Assembly: GCA_047974615.1 (NCBI GenBank)
Contig: JBKECM010000082.1
Span: 50,275-114,274 of the forward strand
DNA: 64,000 nt
Direction: 5' to 3'
Source: JBKEBX01 sp047974615
GTDB lineage: Bacteria > Bacillota > Clostridia > Lachnospirales > CAMZNU01
Numbering within the stretch: position 1 is the stretch's first letter; the number at the start of each line of letters is the position of its first letter. The position numbers were made by a program, and so were the translations under genes. Positions 26,324-34,590 of this stretch are shown here, piece after piece. Below the pieces are notes generated by a model. That model did not search any database, was not told the DNA's origin, and saw only the letters and a list, made by a program, of their open reading frames with translations.

Positions 26324-27583
26324 TTGAAAGAAAATAAACTAAAGAAAAAAGAGCATATTTACTTGTTCTTCTGTTTATGCTTTTTGGTGTATTTCACTAC
26401 ATATTTGGGACGTTTAAATTATGCAGCTTCCCTTGCTGAAATTATTAATACTGAAAATTTTTCAAGAGGTAGTGCTGGACTTATTGGTACAGCATTCTTT
26501 TTTTCTTATGGTATAGGGCAGTTTTTAAATGGCTTTATTGGAGATTACATAAACAGTAAATATATGGTGTTTTTAGGACTGTTTATTTCAGGTTTAATGA
26601 ATGCTATTATGGGTAGTGCTAGTTCATCAGAAGTTATGACTGTTGTTTGGTGCTTAAATGGTTTTGCACAGTCTATGATTTGGTCACCTTTACTAAAAAG
26701 TATTTGTGATAATTTACAAGTTGAAAACCAACGTCGTTTTTGTATGTATATTAATTATTCTGTGCCTTTGGGAACATTAACGGCTTATGCACTAACTGCA
26801 TTTTTAATTAATAATAATAATTGGCACGTTGCTTTTTTTGTACCTTCAGTTATAATTATAGCTATAGCTATAATTTGGTTGCTTTGTATGGGCTATATTG
26901 AAAAAATAACTGGGAATAATATTTTAGTTGTACAAGAAGAAAATAACATACCTATAGTTAAAGGCAGTATGAAAAATATTTTTATCCAGTCTGGACTTAT
27001 TTTTGTTGGCATAGCCTTATTGGTGCAAGGTGCACTTAAAGATAGTGTAACAACATGGATACCGGTTTATTTAATTGATAATTATAATATAGGCAATATT
27101 GTAGCTATTTTGAGTACTATTGTAATACCAATATGCAATTTATTTGGTGTGTCATTTGCTGTTGTTGTAGAGAAGAAAACAAAGGGGAATGAGGTTTTAG
27201 CAGCTTCGATTTTCTATTGTATTTGTGGTCTTTCTTTACTAGCTTTATGGGGATTAAATGGGAAAAGTGTAGTTGTGTCTATAGCATTGTTAGCAATAGC
27301 TACAACTGTAATGATGTCAGTTAATTCGCTACTTATAGCAGTGTTACCTTCAAGGTTTGGAAAAATAGGGAGAGCATCTAGTGTTTCAGGGATACTTAAT
27401 TCTTCTGTATATGCAGGTTGTGCAGGTTCAACATATGGAATTGGCGTTTTATCAGAAAGATTTGGTTGGGATAAAGTAATTCTTTTATGGGTTGCTGGAG
27501 CTTTTTTAGCATTTTTAATATGTTTATTTACTAGTAGAAAATGGCGTGAATATGTAAATACGAAATTAGATAAAATAAAGTAA
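26324..27583 (+). CDS. MFS transporter (organophosphate:phosphate antiporter-like)
   Basis: 419 aa, about 12 hydrophobic helices. The N-terminal half resembles the OPA branch (GlpT/UhpC): YFTTYLGRLNYAASLAEI and SYGIGQFLNGFIGDYINSK. Such carriers exchange phosphate for sugar or glycerol phosphates, and some members carry uronates or act as sensors. Here import of a uronate or a sugar phosphate is inferred from context. The start is set at TTG 26324, 7 nt after GGGAGG (26311-26316). The preceding in-frame TTG (26309) overlaps that site and the nearby ATG is out of frame. Confidence 0.82.
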   Translation: MKENKLKKKEHIYLFFCLCFLVYFTTYLGRLNYAASLAEIINTENFSRGSAGLIGTAFFFSYGIGQFLNGFIGDYINSKYMVFLGLFISGLMNAIMGSASSSEVMTVVWCLNGFAQSMIWSPLLKSICDNLQVENQRRFCMYINYSVPLGTLTAYALTAFLINNNNWHVAFFVPSVIIIAIAIIWLLCMGYIEKITGNNILVVQEENNIPIVKGSMKNIFIQSGLIFVGIALLVQGALKDSVTTWIPVYLIDNYNIGNIVAILSTIVIPICNLFGVSFAVVVEKKTKGNEVLAASIFYCICGLSLLALWGLNGKSVVVSIALLAIATTVMMSVNSLLIAVLPSRFGKIGRASSVSGILNSSVYAGCAGSTYGIGVLSERFGWDKVILLWVAGAFLAFLICLFTSRKWREYVNTKLDKIK

Positions 27584-27643
27584 ATGTTCTGACAGCGAAG
27601 TGATTTAATATACTAAAAATAAAATGACTATAAGGAGAATGAG

Positions 27644-28969
27644 ATGAAAACATATGAATCTAAAAAATCAAGTTATAAATATTTGGTTGAAGTAAATGAA
27701 AGAAAAAATATTAAAGCTACTGAAAAGATTAGTATAAATAAAGAAAAGACTTACCAAAAGCATATAGGCTTTGGAGGTGCATTTACTGAATCAACTTGTT
27801 ATATGCTAAGTATGATTTCAAAAGAAGAAAGAAGAAAAGTTTTGGAAAACTATTTTGACAATGTAAATGGTTCAGGTTATAATTTCTGTCGTTTACATAT
27901 TCATAGTTGTGATTTTTCGATGTCAAACTATGAATATTCAAGAGATAAGGAAGATAAAGAATTATTAAACTTTAATATTTCTAATGATTTGATTTATATT
28001 ATACCTATAATAAAAGAAGCAATGGAAATTGCTAGTGAAGAAATTATTTTTTTTGCATCTCCATGGTCTCCTCCGTCATTTATGAAAACTACAAATATGA
28101 TGAATCACGGTGGCAAACTTAGAGCTGAATATGCTAATATGTGGGCATTATATTTTGTAAAATTTATTAAAGCATATGAAGATTTGGGTATAAAAATTTC
28201 TGGTGTTACAGTGCAAAATGAGCCAAGTGCTTGTCAAACTTGGGAAAGTTGTATTTATACTGCAGAAGAAGAACGAGATTTTGTTAAAAATCACTTAGCA
28301 CCAATGTTTAAGAAACACAATTTGGATACAAAAATAATTATGCATGACCATAATAGAAATGATGTTTTCGATAGAATGGATATTGCTTTTTCAGACGATG
28401 AAGTATTTAAAAATGTGTGGGGGACTGGTGTTCACTGGTATATGAGTGAAGATTATGAAAATCTCACAAAATTACATGAAAAATATCCGGAAAAACATAT
28501 TGTTTTTACTGAAGGCTGTTGTGCGTATAATGAGGCTGAAGGTGGGTTCACAACTGGAGGTTGGGAAAATGGAGAACAGTATGCATATGATATAATAAAC
28601 AATTTTAATAACTATGTGGAAGCTTTTTGTGACTGGAATATGGTACTTGATGAGTTTGGTGGACCTAATCATGTTAAAAATTTTTGTGATGCCCCAGTTA
28701 TGATACATACTGATAAAAAAATTACTGTTTATCAAAATTCATTTTATTATATTCAGCATTTTGCAAAATTTATTAAAAAAGGTTATGAGAGAGTTGACTT
28801 TTTTAAAGAAGGTAAAGATTTGCATGTGACAGCATATAAGGGTGATAATGAAGTTGTTTGTGTACTTTTAAATAAAAATCAATACGATGTGAATTATAGC
28901 ATTGAAATTGAAGATGTTATAGTTACAAATATTATTCCTGCAAGAGGGATACATACTGTAGTTATTTAA
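27644..28969 (+). CDS. GH30 glycosidase, cytoplasmic
   Basis: 441 aa, (beta/alpha)8 barrel plus C-terminal beta domain, closest in pattern to the glucosylceramidase-like GH30 branch. Acid/base Glu193 in TVQNEPSACQTWES, nucleophile Glu290 in VFTEGCC, and the substrate-side FASPWSPPSFMKT are present. The usual N-terminal signal is missing, so it is an intracellular enzyme acting on an imported beta-glycoside (beta-glucoside or beta-xyloside are the likely options). ATG 27644 follows AAGGAGAA, 60 nt after the MFS stop. It complements the GH4 and GH3 enzymes: alpha-uronosyl cap removed by GH4, beta-linked backbone by GH3/GH30. Confidence 0.9.
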   Translation: MKTYESKKSSYKYLVEVNERKNIKATEKISINKEKTYQKHIGFGGAFTESTCYMLSMISKEERRKVLENYFDNVNGSGYNFCRLHIHSCDFSMSNYEYSRDKEDKELLNFNISNDLIYIIPIIKEAMEIASEEIIFFASPWSPPSFMKTTNMMNHGGKLRAEYANMWALYFVKFIKAYEDLGIKISGVTVQNEPSACQTWESCIYTAEEERDFVKNHLAPMFKKHNLDTKIIMHDHNRNDVFDRMDIAFSDDEVFKNVWGTGVHWYMSEDYENLTKLHEKYPEKHIVFTEGCCAYNEAEGGFTTGGWENGEQYAYDIINNFNNYVEAFCDWNMVLDEFGGPNHVKNFCDAPVMIHTDKKITVYQNSFYYIQHFAKFIKKGYERVDFFKEGKDLHVTAYKGDNEVVCVLLNKNQYDVNYSIEIEDVIVTNIIPARGIHTVVI

Positions 28970-29171
28970 TATTATGTAAATTTTTAATTTTATAATTTGA
29001 GGAGATAAATAATATATATGCTTATGTTTTAAATTGCATTTAAAATAAAGGATAAATTATTACTCTTAAATAGAGCATTATAAAAATATTTTTTCAAGTT
29101 AATATACTTATGGATTACAAGGGTTAAAGTTACATACTTTATTTCAAATTAAATAGGAAATGGGTGGAATT

Positions 29172-30113
29172 TTGAAAAAAATTTTAAATATAGGAGAAGC
29201 TATGGCATTGTTTGTTGCCAATGAAGTAGGTGATTTGGAAGATATAAATAACTTTACAAAATATACTGCTGGTGCAGAAATGAATGTAGCTGTTGGACTT
29301 GCAAGGCTAGGATATAATTCATTATATAGTACTATTTTAGGCGACGACCCACTTGGTAGTTATATTAAAAAATTTTTAGAAAATGAAAATATAAATATGA
29401 AATATGTATTTACAAGTGATGAATTTTTTACTGGTCTTATGTTTAAATCTAAAGTTACAAATGGTGATCCTAAAGTTGCATATTACCGTAAAAATAGTGC
29501 TTGTTCGCATTTTAATATGCAATTAGCAAATAAAATTGATTTAAGTGAAATTGATATATTTCATAGTACTGGAATTATGTTGGCTATATCTGAAAGTGCA
29601 AGAGAAGTCGTATTTGCTTTAAAAAATATTGCCTTGGGTATGGGAAAAATTATTTCATTTGATCCAAATATTAGACTATCTCTGTGGGAAAATAAGGAAA
29701 AAATGGTTGAAACTATAAATGAATTTGCGAAAGATTGTGATTATTTTTTACCCGGTATTGGAGAGGGAGAAATATTAACAGGTTTTAAATATCCAGAAGA
29801 TATTGCCGATTTTTATATTGATCTAGGTGTTAAAAATGTTATTGTAAAGCTTGGCGCTAGTGGTGGGTTTTATAAAAAGGATACAGGGGAAAGTGGATTT
29901 GTTTCAGGTTTTCATGTTAGTAATGTTGTTGATACTGTTGGTGCAGGTGATGGATTTGCAACAGGTATTATAAGTGGTATACTTGATGAATGTAATATAG
30001 AAGAAATGTTAAAAAGAGCTTGTGCTATTGGAGCTATACAAGTTATGAATAAAAGCGACAATGAAGGATTACCGACTAAAGAAGAACTTGAACTTTTTAT
30101 GAAAAGAGGATAA
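29172..30113 (+). CDS. kdgK: 2-keto-3-deoxygluconate kinase (PfkB family)
   Basis: Phosphorylates KDG, the mannonate dehydratase product, to KDPG. 313 aa ribokinase fold: N-terminal NIGEAMALFV, the substrate-site block GAEMNVAVGLARLG, ATP-site VKLGASGGFYKK, and catalytic base motif DTVGAGDGFATG. The start is put at TTG 29172, preceded by GGGTGG; ATG 29160, which gives MGGI before it, has only a weak upstream site and is the alternative. The KDPG aldolase gene follows after 7 nt, which fixes the pathway. Other PfkB sugar kinases look similar, so the substrate is inferred mainly from neighbours. The 200 bp upstream hold no clear promoter. Confidence 0.87.
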   Translation: MKKILNIGEAMALFVANEVGDLEDINNFTKYTAGAEMNVAVGLARLGYNSLYSTILGDDPLGSYIKKFLENENINMKYVFTSDEFFTGLMFKSKVTNGDPKVAYYRKNSACSHFNMQLANKIDLSEIDIFHSTGIMLAISESAREVVFALKNIALGMGKIISFDPNIRLSLWENKEKMVETINEFAKDCDYFLPGIGEGEILTGFKYPEDIADFYIDLGVKNVIVKLGASGGFYKKDTGESGFVSGFHVSNVVDTVGAGDGFATGIISGILDECNIEEMLKRACAIGAIQVMNKSDNEGLPTKEELELFMKRG

Positions 30114-30120
30114 TCGTAAT

Positions 30121-30735
30121 ATGATTAATAATTTGAAAAATAATATTGTTGCAGTAATTAGAATCAAAAATTATGAATTAGCAAAAGCTGTAGCAGAAAA
30201 TATTATAGCTAGTGGTATAAATTTTATTGAATTAACACTAACAATCGAAAATGCATCAAAATTAATAAGAGAGTTAAATGAAAAGTATAAAGAACAAGAT
30301 GTTTTTATTGGTGCTGGGACTGTAACAACCCTTGATGAATGTAAAGAAGTACTGGATAGCAATGCTGCTTTTGTTGTTTCACCAATAACAAATTTTGAAG
30401 TTATTGATTATTGTATCTGTAATAACGTACCTATATTACCCGGTATTGGCACCGTAACAGAAGCGTATAATTGTTACATAAAAGGCTGTGAAGTTGTTAA
30501 AGTTTTTCCCGGTAATGTTCTAGGTCACGCCTTTATTAAAAGTGCATTAGCACCACTTCCACAAATTAAGTTTATGCCAAGTGGTGGAGTAACACTTGAA
30601 AATATGAATGACTGGTTTGATAATGGTGCGTATGCTGTAAGCATAGGTAGTGAATTATATTCAGGAATTACTTTAGAAAATATTGAAACTATTAGGGATA
30701 GGGTTGAAAATTATTTGAAAAATTTACCAAAATAA
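30121..30735 (+). CDS. eda: KDPG/KHG aldolase
   Basis: Splits 2-keto-3-deoxy-6-phosphogluconate to pyruvate and glyceraldehyde-3-phosphate, the end of the uronate branch. 204 aa, normal length. Class I residues: Schiff-base Lys127 in VVKVFPGN, Glu37 in FIELTLT, phosphate loop MPSGGVTLEN. ATG 30121 with GAGGA 10 nt upstream. It follows kdgK by 7 nt. After it come about 125 bp of AT-rich sequence, a strong terminator (30863-30918) and a MITE-A copy. This is the last gene of the glycan locus. Confidence 0.95.
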   Translation: MINNLKNNIVAVIRIKNYELAKAVAENIIASGINFIELTLTIENASKLIRELNEKYKEQDVFIGAGTVTTLDECKEVLDSNAAFVVSPITNFEVIDYCICNNVPILPGIGTVTEAYNCYIKGCEVVKVFPGNVLGHAFIKSALAPLPQIKFMPSGGVTLENMNDWFDNGAYAVSIGSELYSGITLENIETIRDRVENYLKNLPK

Positions 30736-30862
30736 TTTTATGTACAACTGTTAATTAATTAAATTTTTGAAATAAGATAATAACACCTAAAATATTTTTA
30801 TAATATCAAAATTTGAAGATTATAAGTTTTATTATTATTTTTTCAGTAATTTGTTTTTTTTG

Positions 30863-30918
30863 AACAAAAATAACCTATTGTGGTTTCTATTTATTTTACC
30901 GCAGTAGGTTATTTTGTT
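30863..30918 (+). terminator. Terminator at the end of the glycan locus
   Basis: AACAAAAATAACCTATTGTG pairs with the segment ending GTAGGTTATTTTGTT (one bulge, two wobbles) around a 13-nt loop. The MITE-A target duplication starts at the next base (30919). Confidence 0.8.
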
Positions 30919-30922
30919 ATAT

Positions 30923-31153
30923 GGCTTCATTGCAAAATATAGAAAAATCCATTTTCATATCGGAATTTTCACTACGTGAAAACGACTTCGTCGCCCTTGT
31001 TCGTCGGATTCTTTACAAAACAATGGCTTTGTGGCTTTTGACAAAAACTGTGGAAATGGCGTCTTTTTTTGCCATTTCAGGCGTTTGTCAAAAGTATGAT
31101 AATTTGATTTTTTCTTTTGCAATGTGCCATTTCTTGAATTTTGCAACGTTGCC
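30923..31153. repeat. MITE-A copy 3 (inverted)
   Basis: 231 bp, opposite orientation to copies 1 and 2. Ends GGCTTCATTGCAAAATATAG and GAATTTTGCAACGTTGCC, flanked by ATAT (30919-30922 and 31154-31157). It is the longest copy and contains the extra internal block shared with copy 1 (GCCATTTCAGGCGTTTGTC) as well as the block shared with copy 2, so it looks closest to the full element. A frame starting at the tip (MASLQNIEKSI...) is open through most of it. Confidence 0.88.
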
Positions 31154-31174
31154 ATATTGTTTGATAAGTTTATT

Positions 31175-34100
31175 TTAAATTTCTTCTAAGTGTAGTACAC
31201 CATATCCATAAAAATTATTAGGATATTGAAAGTTTTTTTCTCTTATTGCGTTTTTACGCAAGATTTTGCGTATTTCTTTTACTCCGTAATTGGGGTGCTT
31301 TTCTAGAATAAGAGCTATTAAACCTATAGTTAGGGCAACTCCCATTGATGTACCAGATATTTTTTCTATGTCATATAGACCGTAGGCATCTATATCAACA
31401 GAAGGAGAGGTAATATCTATTTGCCTAAAAGTACTGTATTCTGTAGCACCACTAGCTTTGTAAAATGTACTAAGGTATATATCATAGCCAGATACAGAAA
31501 TTAAATTATTTATAGTACCGGGTATTGTTATTGAACCTAAAATTTTTGATGAATAAAAAGTTGTATTTTCAGTAGATAGGGGAAGCACAGGTAAATAAAA
31601 TTCACAGCTTGCAGAAATGTTCAGTGGTACAAGTTCGATATACCAAATTCCTTTTATGAAGCCATCTAGCCCTATTTCTATTTCTGTTTTTTGATTTGTA
31701 TTATTAAAATTTATAGTGATGTTATAATCAAAAGTTTCTTTATAGTATGTGTTATTTTCTGTTAGATTAAAACTTAATTCTTCAAAATTTCTGTTACCTA
31801 TGGTAAGTAAAAATTTTGCATTTTTTTGTGTGTATATACTAATTTTTGTTTGAGGGTCATCAATATTTAGATATGTCATATTTTTTTCATTTATTATAGC
31901 CTTTGTTGTAGTGTGCTTTTTTGATAAACATTCATTACCTGTAGGTGCGACAATGATACAATTTTCATTTTTACTTATGTCTGCAAGTATTTTTTCAAAA
32001 GCACAAAGTTCATTGTGCGAACCTTCATTTGAACTTAAGGGTATACCTATAATCATAGGTAAATTGTATTTTTTTTGTACTGATATTAAATAGGCTAAAG
32101 CTTTAAGAATATCTATTGAAGAAATACCGTAAAGTTCTGCATTTATAAAGCTTGATTTTTTATTTGTAGATGTTGTATCTGAAACTTTAGCACATATAAT
32201 TTTTGATTTTGGTGCAATACCTTGAAAATTGTCTTGAAAATTACCACTTGCTACGGAAAATGAGTTTGTTCCATGTCCTATTGTATCAAAATCTTTTAAA
32301 TCTTCATCAATTACTTTTTGAATATCTTGTTTAAAGTATATTTTGTTTTCTGTAACATCATATATTTCTTCTACTCTTGTGTTGCCTTCGGTCATAAAAA
32401 TACTATTTTTTACGCATATTCCTGTATCTATAAAAGATATTATAACATTTTCTCCATAAAGGTTTTGGTTTTTATAAATTTTTGTTGCACCTATAAATTC
32501 TGAAACTTCATAATTTGAGAGAGCAAAAATCTTTACTTTTTCAAAAAAAATTTTTTCTTTATATAGAAAATTTTGAAAATCTGTTATATATAAATAATTT
32601 ACATCTACTATTATATAATTAAATAAAATTTCTTTTACTATAAAGTCAACTATGCCTTCTAAAGTAGCTAAAAAACCGTTATCATCTTTCACTAAATATT
32701 CTACATATTCTTTTTCGCTTTCAACTAATGTAACTAGTTCTTCATAACAAACAAAACCAAAACCATATGCTATATTTGGATAGTCTATGTTTTTTAACTT
32801 TGTTGCACTTTTCTCAAGTAAAGATTTTATCTCTATAGAAGTGTAATTTGGATTTTTCTCAAATATTAAAGATACAATACCAGCTACTATAGGAGCTGCA
32901 AAACTTGTGCCTGTTTTATAGCTATAGCCATATACACTATCTGCACACCTAATATTTACACCCGGTGCTGCTACATTTGGTTTAATTTCATCTAAAACAG
33001 TATTGCCTAAACCTGAAAAGGTGGCAATAGATTGATTTTGTCCATCATAAGCGGAAACAGTAATAGCTTTTTTACTTGTTGAAGGGAAGGTAATAGTGTT
33101 TTCAATGTCACTACTGCTAAAATACGTATCATATCCTACAGATTCTAAGATAGGTAAATATAAGTGTATTTTTTCATTGACTTTTCTTATATTCAAACTT
33201 AGTAGTACTATAGAATTTCTTGCTTCTTTATATATTATTTTTATATTAAAAGTGTTATAAATATCAGAAAGTAATTCACCGTATGAAACATAATACTCAA
33301 CTTCATCTTCGATAATGTGTTCAACACCTGTATTTTGCTTAAAAGTTCTTGAAACATATCCATTATCAAATTCTATGAAAAAATCTATTGTGCTATCACT
33401 TGGTACAAAAATAAAAATACTAAATTCTTGCACATTGCTTACAATTTCTATTCTATCTGAAGTTGTTGCTATTTTATGATGTCCTGAGTCACCTTCGTTA
33501 CCGGCTGCTATTGTTATACCTATTTTTTTGTAGTTTACTATTTCGTCAAGATAATTTTCGAACAAAGTAAGACCACTATGGCTTGCGTTATTGCCACCCA
33601 TACTAATATTAATTGAGAGTGGTTTATTAAGAGATTTTGAAACTTCTCTTAAAAAATATATACCCTTTAATACTTCAAAAGATTTAGTATTTGAATTACT
33701 AATTTTTACTACACATATATCTGATTTTGGTGCTACACCTGTGTTACCTGCACAAATAGAGGTTACAGAAGTACCATGACCAACTGTGTCAAGATGTCCT
33801 AGGGGTGTATTATTGCTTAAGGATAAGTTAATGTCTTCTTCTGTATATAGTTTTCCGGTGCTTATTCCAAAGCCACCTGTTCCTTCTTGTGAAAAGTCTA
33901 GTATATATTTTATTCTTGTTGTACCATCTGTATTTTTAAATTCTTGGTGGAAAATATCTATACCACTGTCAATTACTCCAATAACAGTATTCATACCTGT
34001 TTCTTCATAGTCTGTTAGGCAAGCATATTCCTTGTAGTTATCTGCTACACTTGCGTATTCTTCTTGATAAAATTCTATTTCATATGCAAGTTCTTGTGAC

Positions 34101-34342
34101 AATATTTCAGCTGTATTTATAACATTAAAATAGTTAGTATAGTTACAGGTTATTATTGCATAATTACTACCTATTATTTCTACCATACCAAATTTTTTTA
34201 ATGTGTTTTCTATATCTCCTAAGTATTTTACTAAAATAACAATTTCAAAATTGTTTAGGTAGTTTGAAATTACTGTTCTATCGTTATTTTTTATTGCATA
34301 ATCAACTTGGTAAGAAAAAATATTATTCAATTTATTTTCCAA
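31175..34342 (-). CDS. Tandem Csp-like subtilisin protease (two S8 domains)
   Basis: 1055 aa with two complete subtilase units. Unit 1: propeptide-like region 1-115, Asp125 (VIDSGID), His189 (GHGTSV), oxyanion Asn282 (AAGNEG), Ser480 (GTSFAAP). Unit 2: propeptide-like region about 540-630, Asp639 (FIDTGI), His690 (GHGTNS), Asn803 (TGNE), Ser999 (GTSMGVA). Both triads are present, but the second serine motif has lost the usual Ala-Pro. No signal peptide, as in Csp proteases that process the SleC cortex hydrolase during spore germination; the layout resembles the fused CspBA of Clostridioides difficile. The start is TTG 34342 after GAGGTG. The frame is open further upstream only through a MITE-B. 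It is the third gene after alkA-like and ftsH. Confidence 0.85.
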   Translation of the reverse strand: MENKLNNIFSYQVDYAIKNNDRTVISNYLNNFEIVILVKYLGDIENTLKKFGMVEIIGSNYAIITCNYTNYFNVINTAEILSQELAYEIEFYQEEYASVADNYKEYACLTDYEETGMNTVIGVIDSGIDIFHQEFKNTDGTTRIKYILDFSQEGTGGFGISTGKLYTEEDINLSLSNNTPLGHLDTVGHGTSVTSICAGNTGVAPKSDICVVKISNSNTKSFEVLKGIYFLREVSKSLNKPLSINISMGGNNASHSGLTLFENYLDEIVNYKKIGITIAAGNEGDSGHHKIATTSDRIEIVSNVQEFSIFIFVPSDSTIDFFIEFDNGYVSRTFKQNTGVEHIIEDEVEYYVSYGELLSDIYNTFNIKIIYKEARNSIVLLSLNIRKVNEKIHLYLPILESVGYDTYFSSSDIENTITFPSTSKKAITVSAYDGQNQSIATFSGLGNTVLDEIKPNVAAPGVNIRCADSVYGYSYKTGTSFAAPIVAGIVSLIFEKNPNYTSIEIKSLLEKSATKLKNIDYPNIAYGFGFVCYEELVTLVESEKEYVEYLVKDDNGFLATLEGIVDFIVKEILFNYIIVDVNYLYITDFQNFLYKEKIFFEKVKIFALSNYEVSEFIGATKIYKNQNLYGENVIISFIDTGICVKNSIFMTEGNTRVEEIYDVTENKIYFKQDIQKVIDEDLKDFDTIGHGTNSFSVASGNFQDNFQGIAPKSKIICAKVSDTTSTNKKSSFINAELYGISSIDILKALAYLISVQKKYNLPMIIGIPLSSNEGSHNELCAFEKILADISKNENCIIVAPTGNECLSKKHTTTKAIINEKNMTYLNIDDPQTKISIYTQKNAKFLLTIGNRNFEELSFNLTENNTYYKETFDYNITINFNNTNQKTEIEIGLDGFIKGIWYIELVPLNISASCEFYLPVLPLSTENTTFYSSKILGSITIPGTINNLISVSGYDIYLSTFYKASGATEYSTFRQIDITSPSVDIDAYGLYDIEKISGTSMGVALTIGLIALILEKHPNYGVKEIRKILRKNAIREKNFQYPNNFYGYGVLHLEEI

Positions 34343-34364
34343 AAAAATCACCTCACATAATATT

Positions 34365-34557
34365 GAGGGTGCTGAAAAAGTCAAAAAAGAAAAAAATATT
34401 ACTAATGACAATGGCACAAAAATAGTGAGATAGCATAAAATCAGCGAGAAACGAGTGCTAATTTTATGCTACATGCAAGATGATTTGCAAAGCAAATCAT
34501 CAAGTCGAGCGTAATTTTTGTGAAGTAATATTTTTTTCTATCCTTTATCAGCACCCT
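34365..34557. repeat. MITE-B copy with 10-bp target duplication
   Basis: 193 bp. Left GAGGGTGCTGAAAAAG, right CTATCCTTTATCAGCACCCT (inverted). Flanked by the exact duplication ACATAATATT (34355-34364 and 34558-34567). The interior has two strong stems (TAGCATAAAAT/ATTTTATGCTA and GATGATTTGC/GCAAATCATC) and no gene. It split a palindrome, CACCT-ACATAATATTATGT-AGGTG type, between ftsH and the protease gene, and now forms the protease leader. Confidence 0.88.
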
Positions 34558-34590
34558 ACATAATATTATGTAAGGTGATTAGGATTAATG

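Noticed and set aside
30921..31178. 85-codon frame MASLQNIEKSI...
   Set aside because: It lies wholly within MITE-A copy 3 and starts at its tip. No ribosome binding site; the frame is broken in copy 1.
34343..34417. Longer N terminus of the tandem protease (MPLSLVIFFSFLTF...), resembling a signal peptide
   Set aside because: These codons lie across the Shine-Dalgarno and inside the MITE-B. The hydrophobic stretch is the translated end of the repeat, and a TTG with a good ribosome binding site follows.
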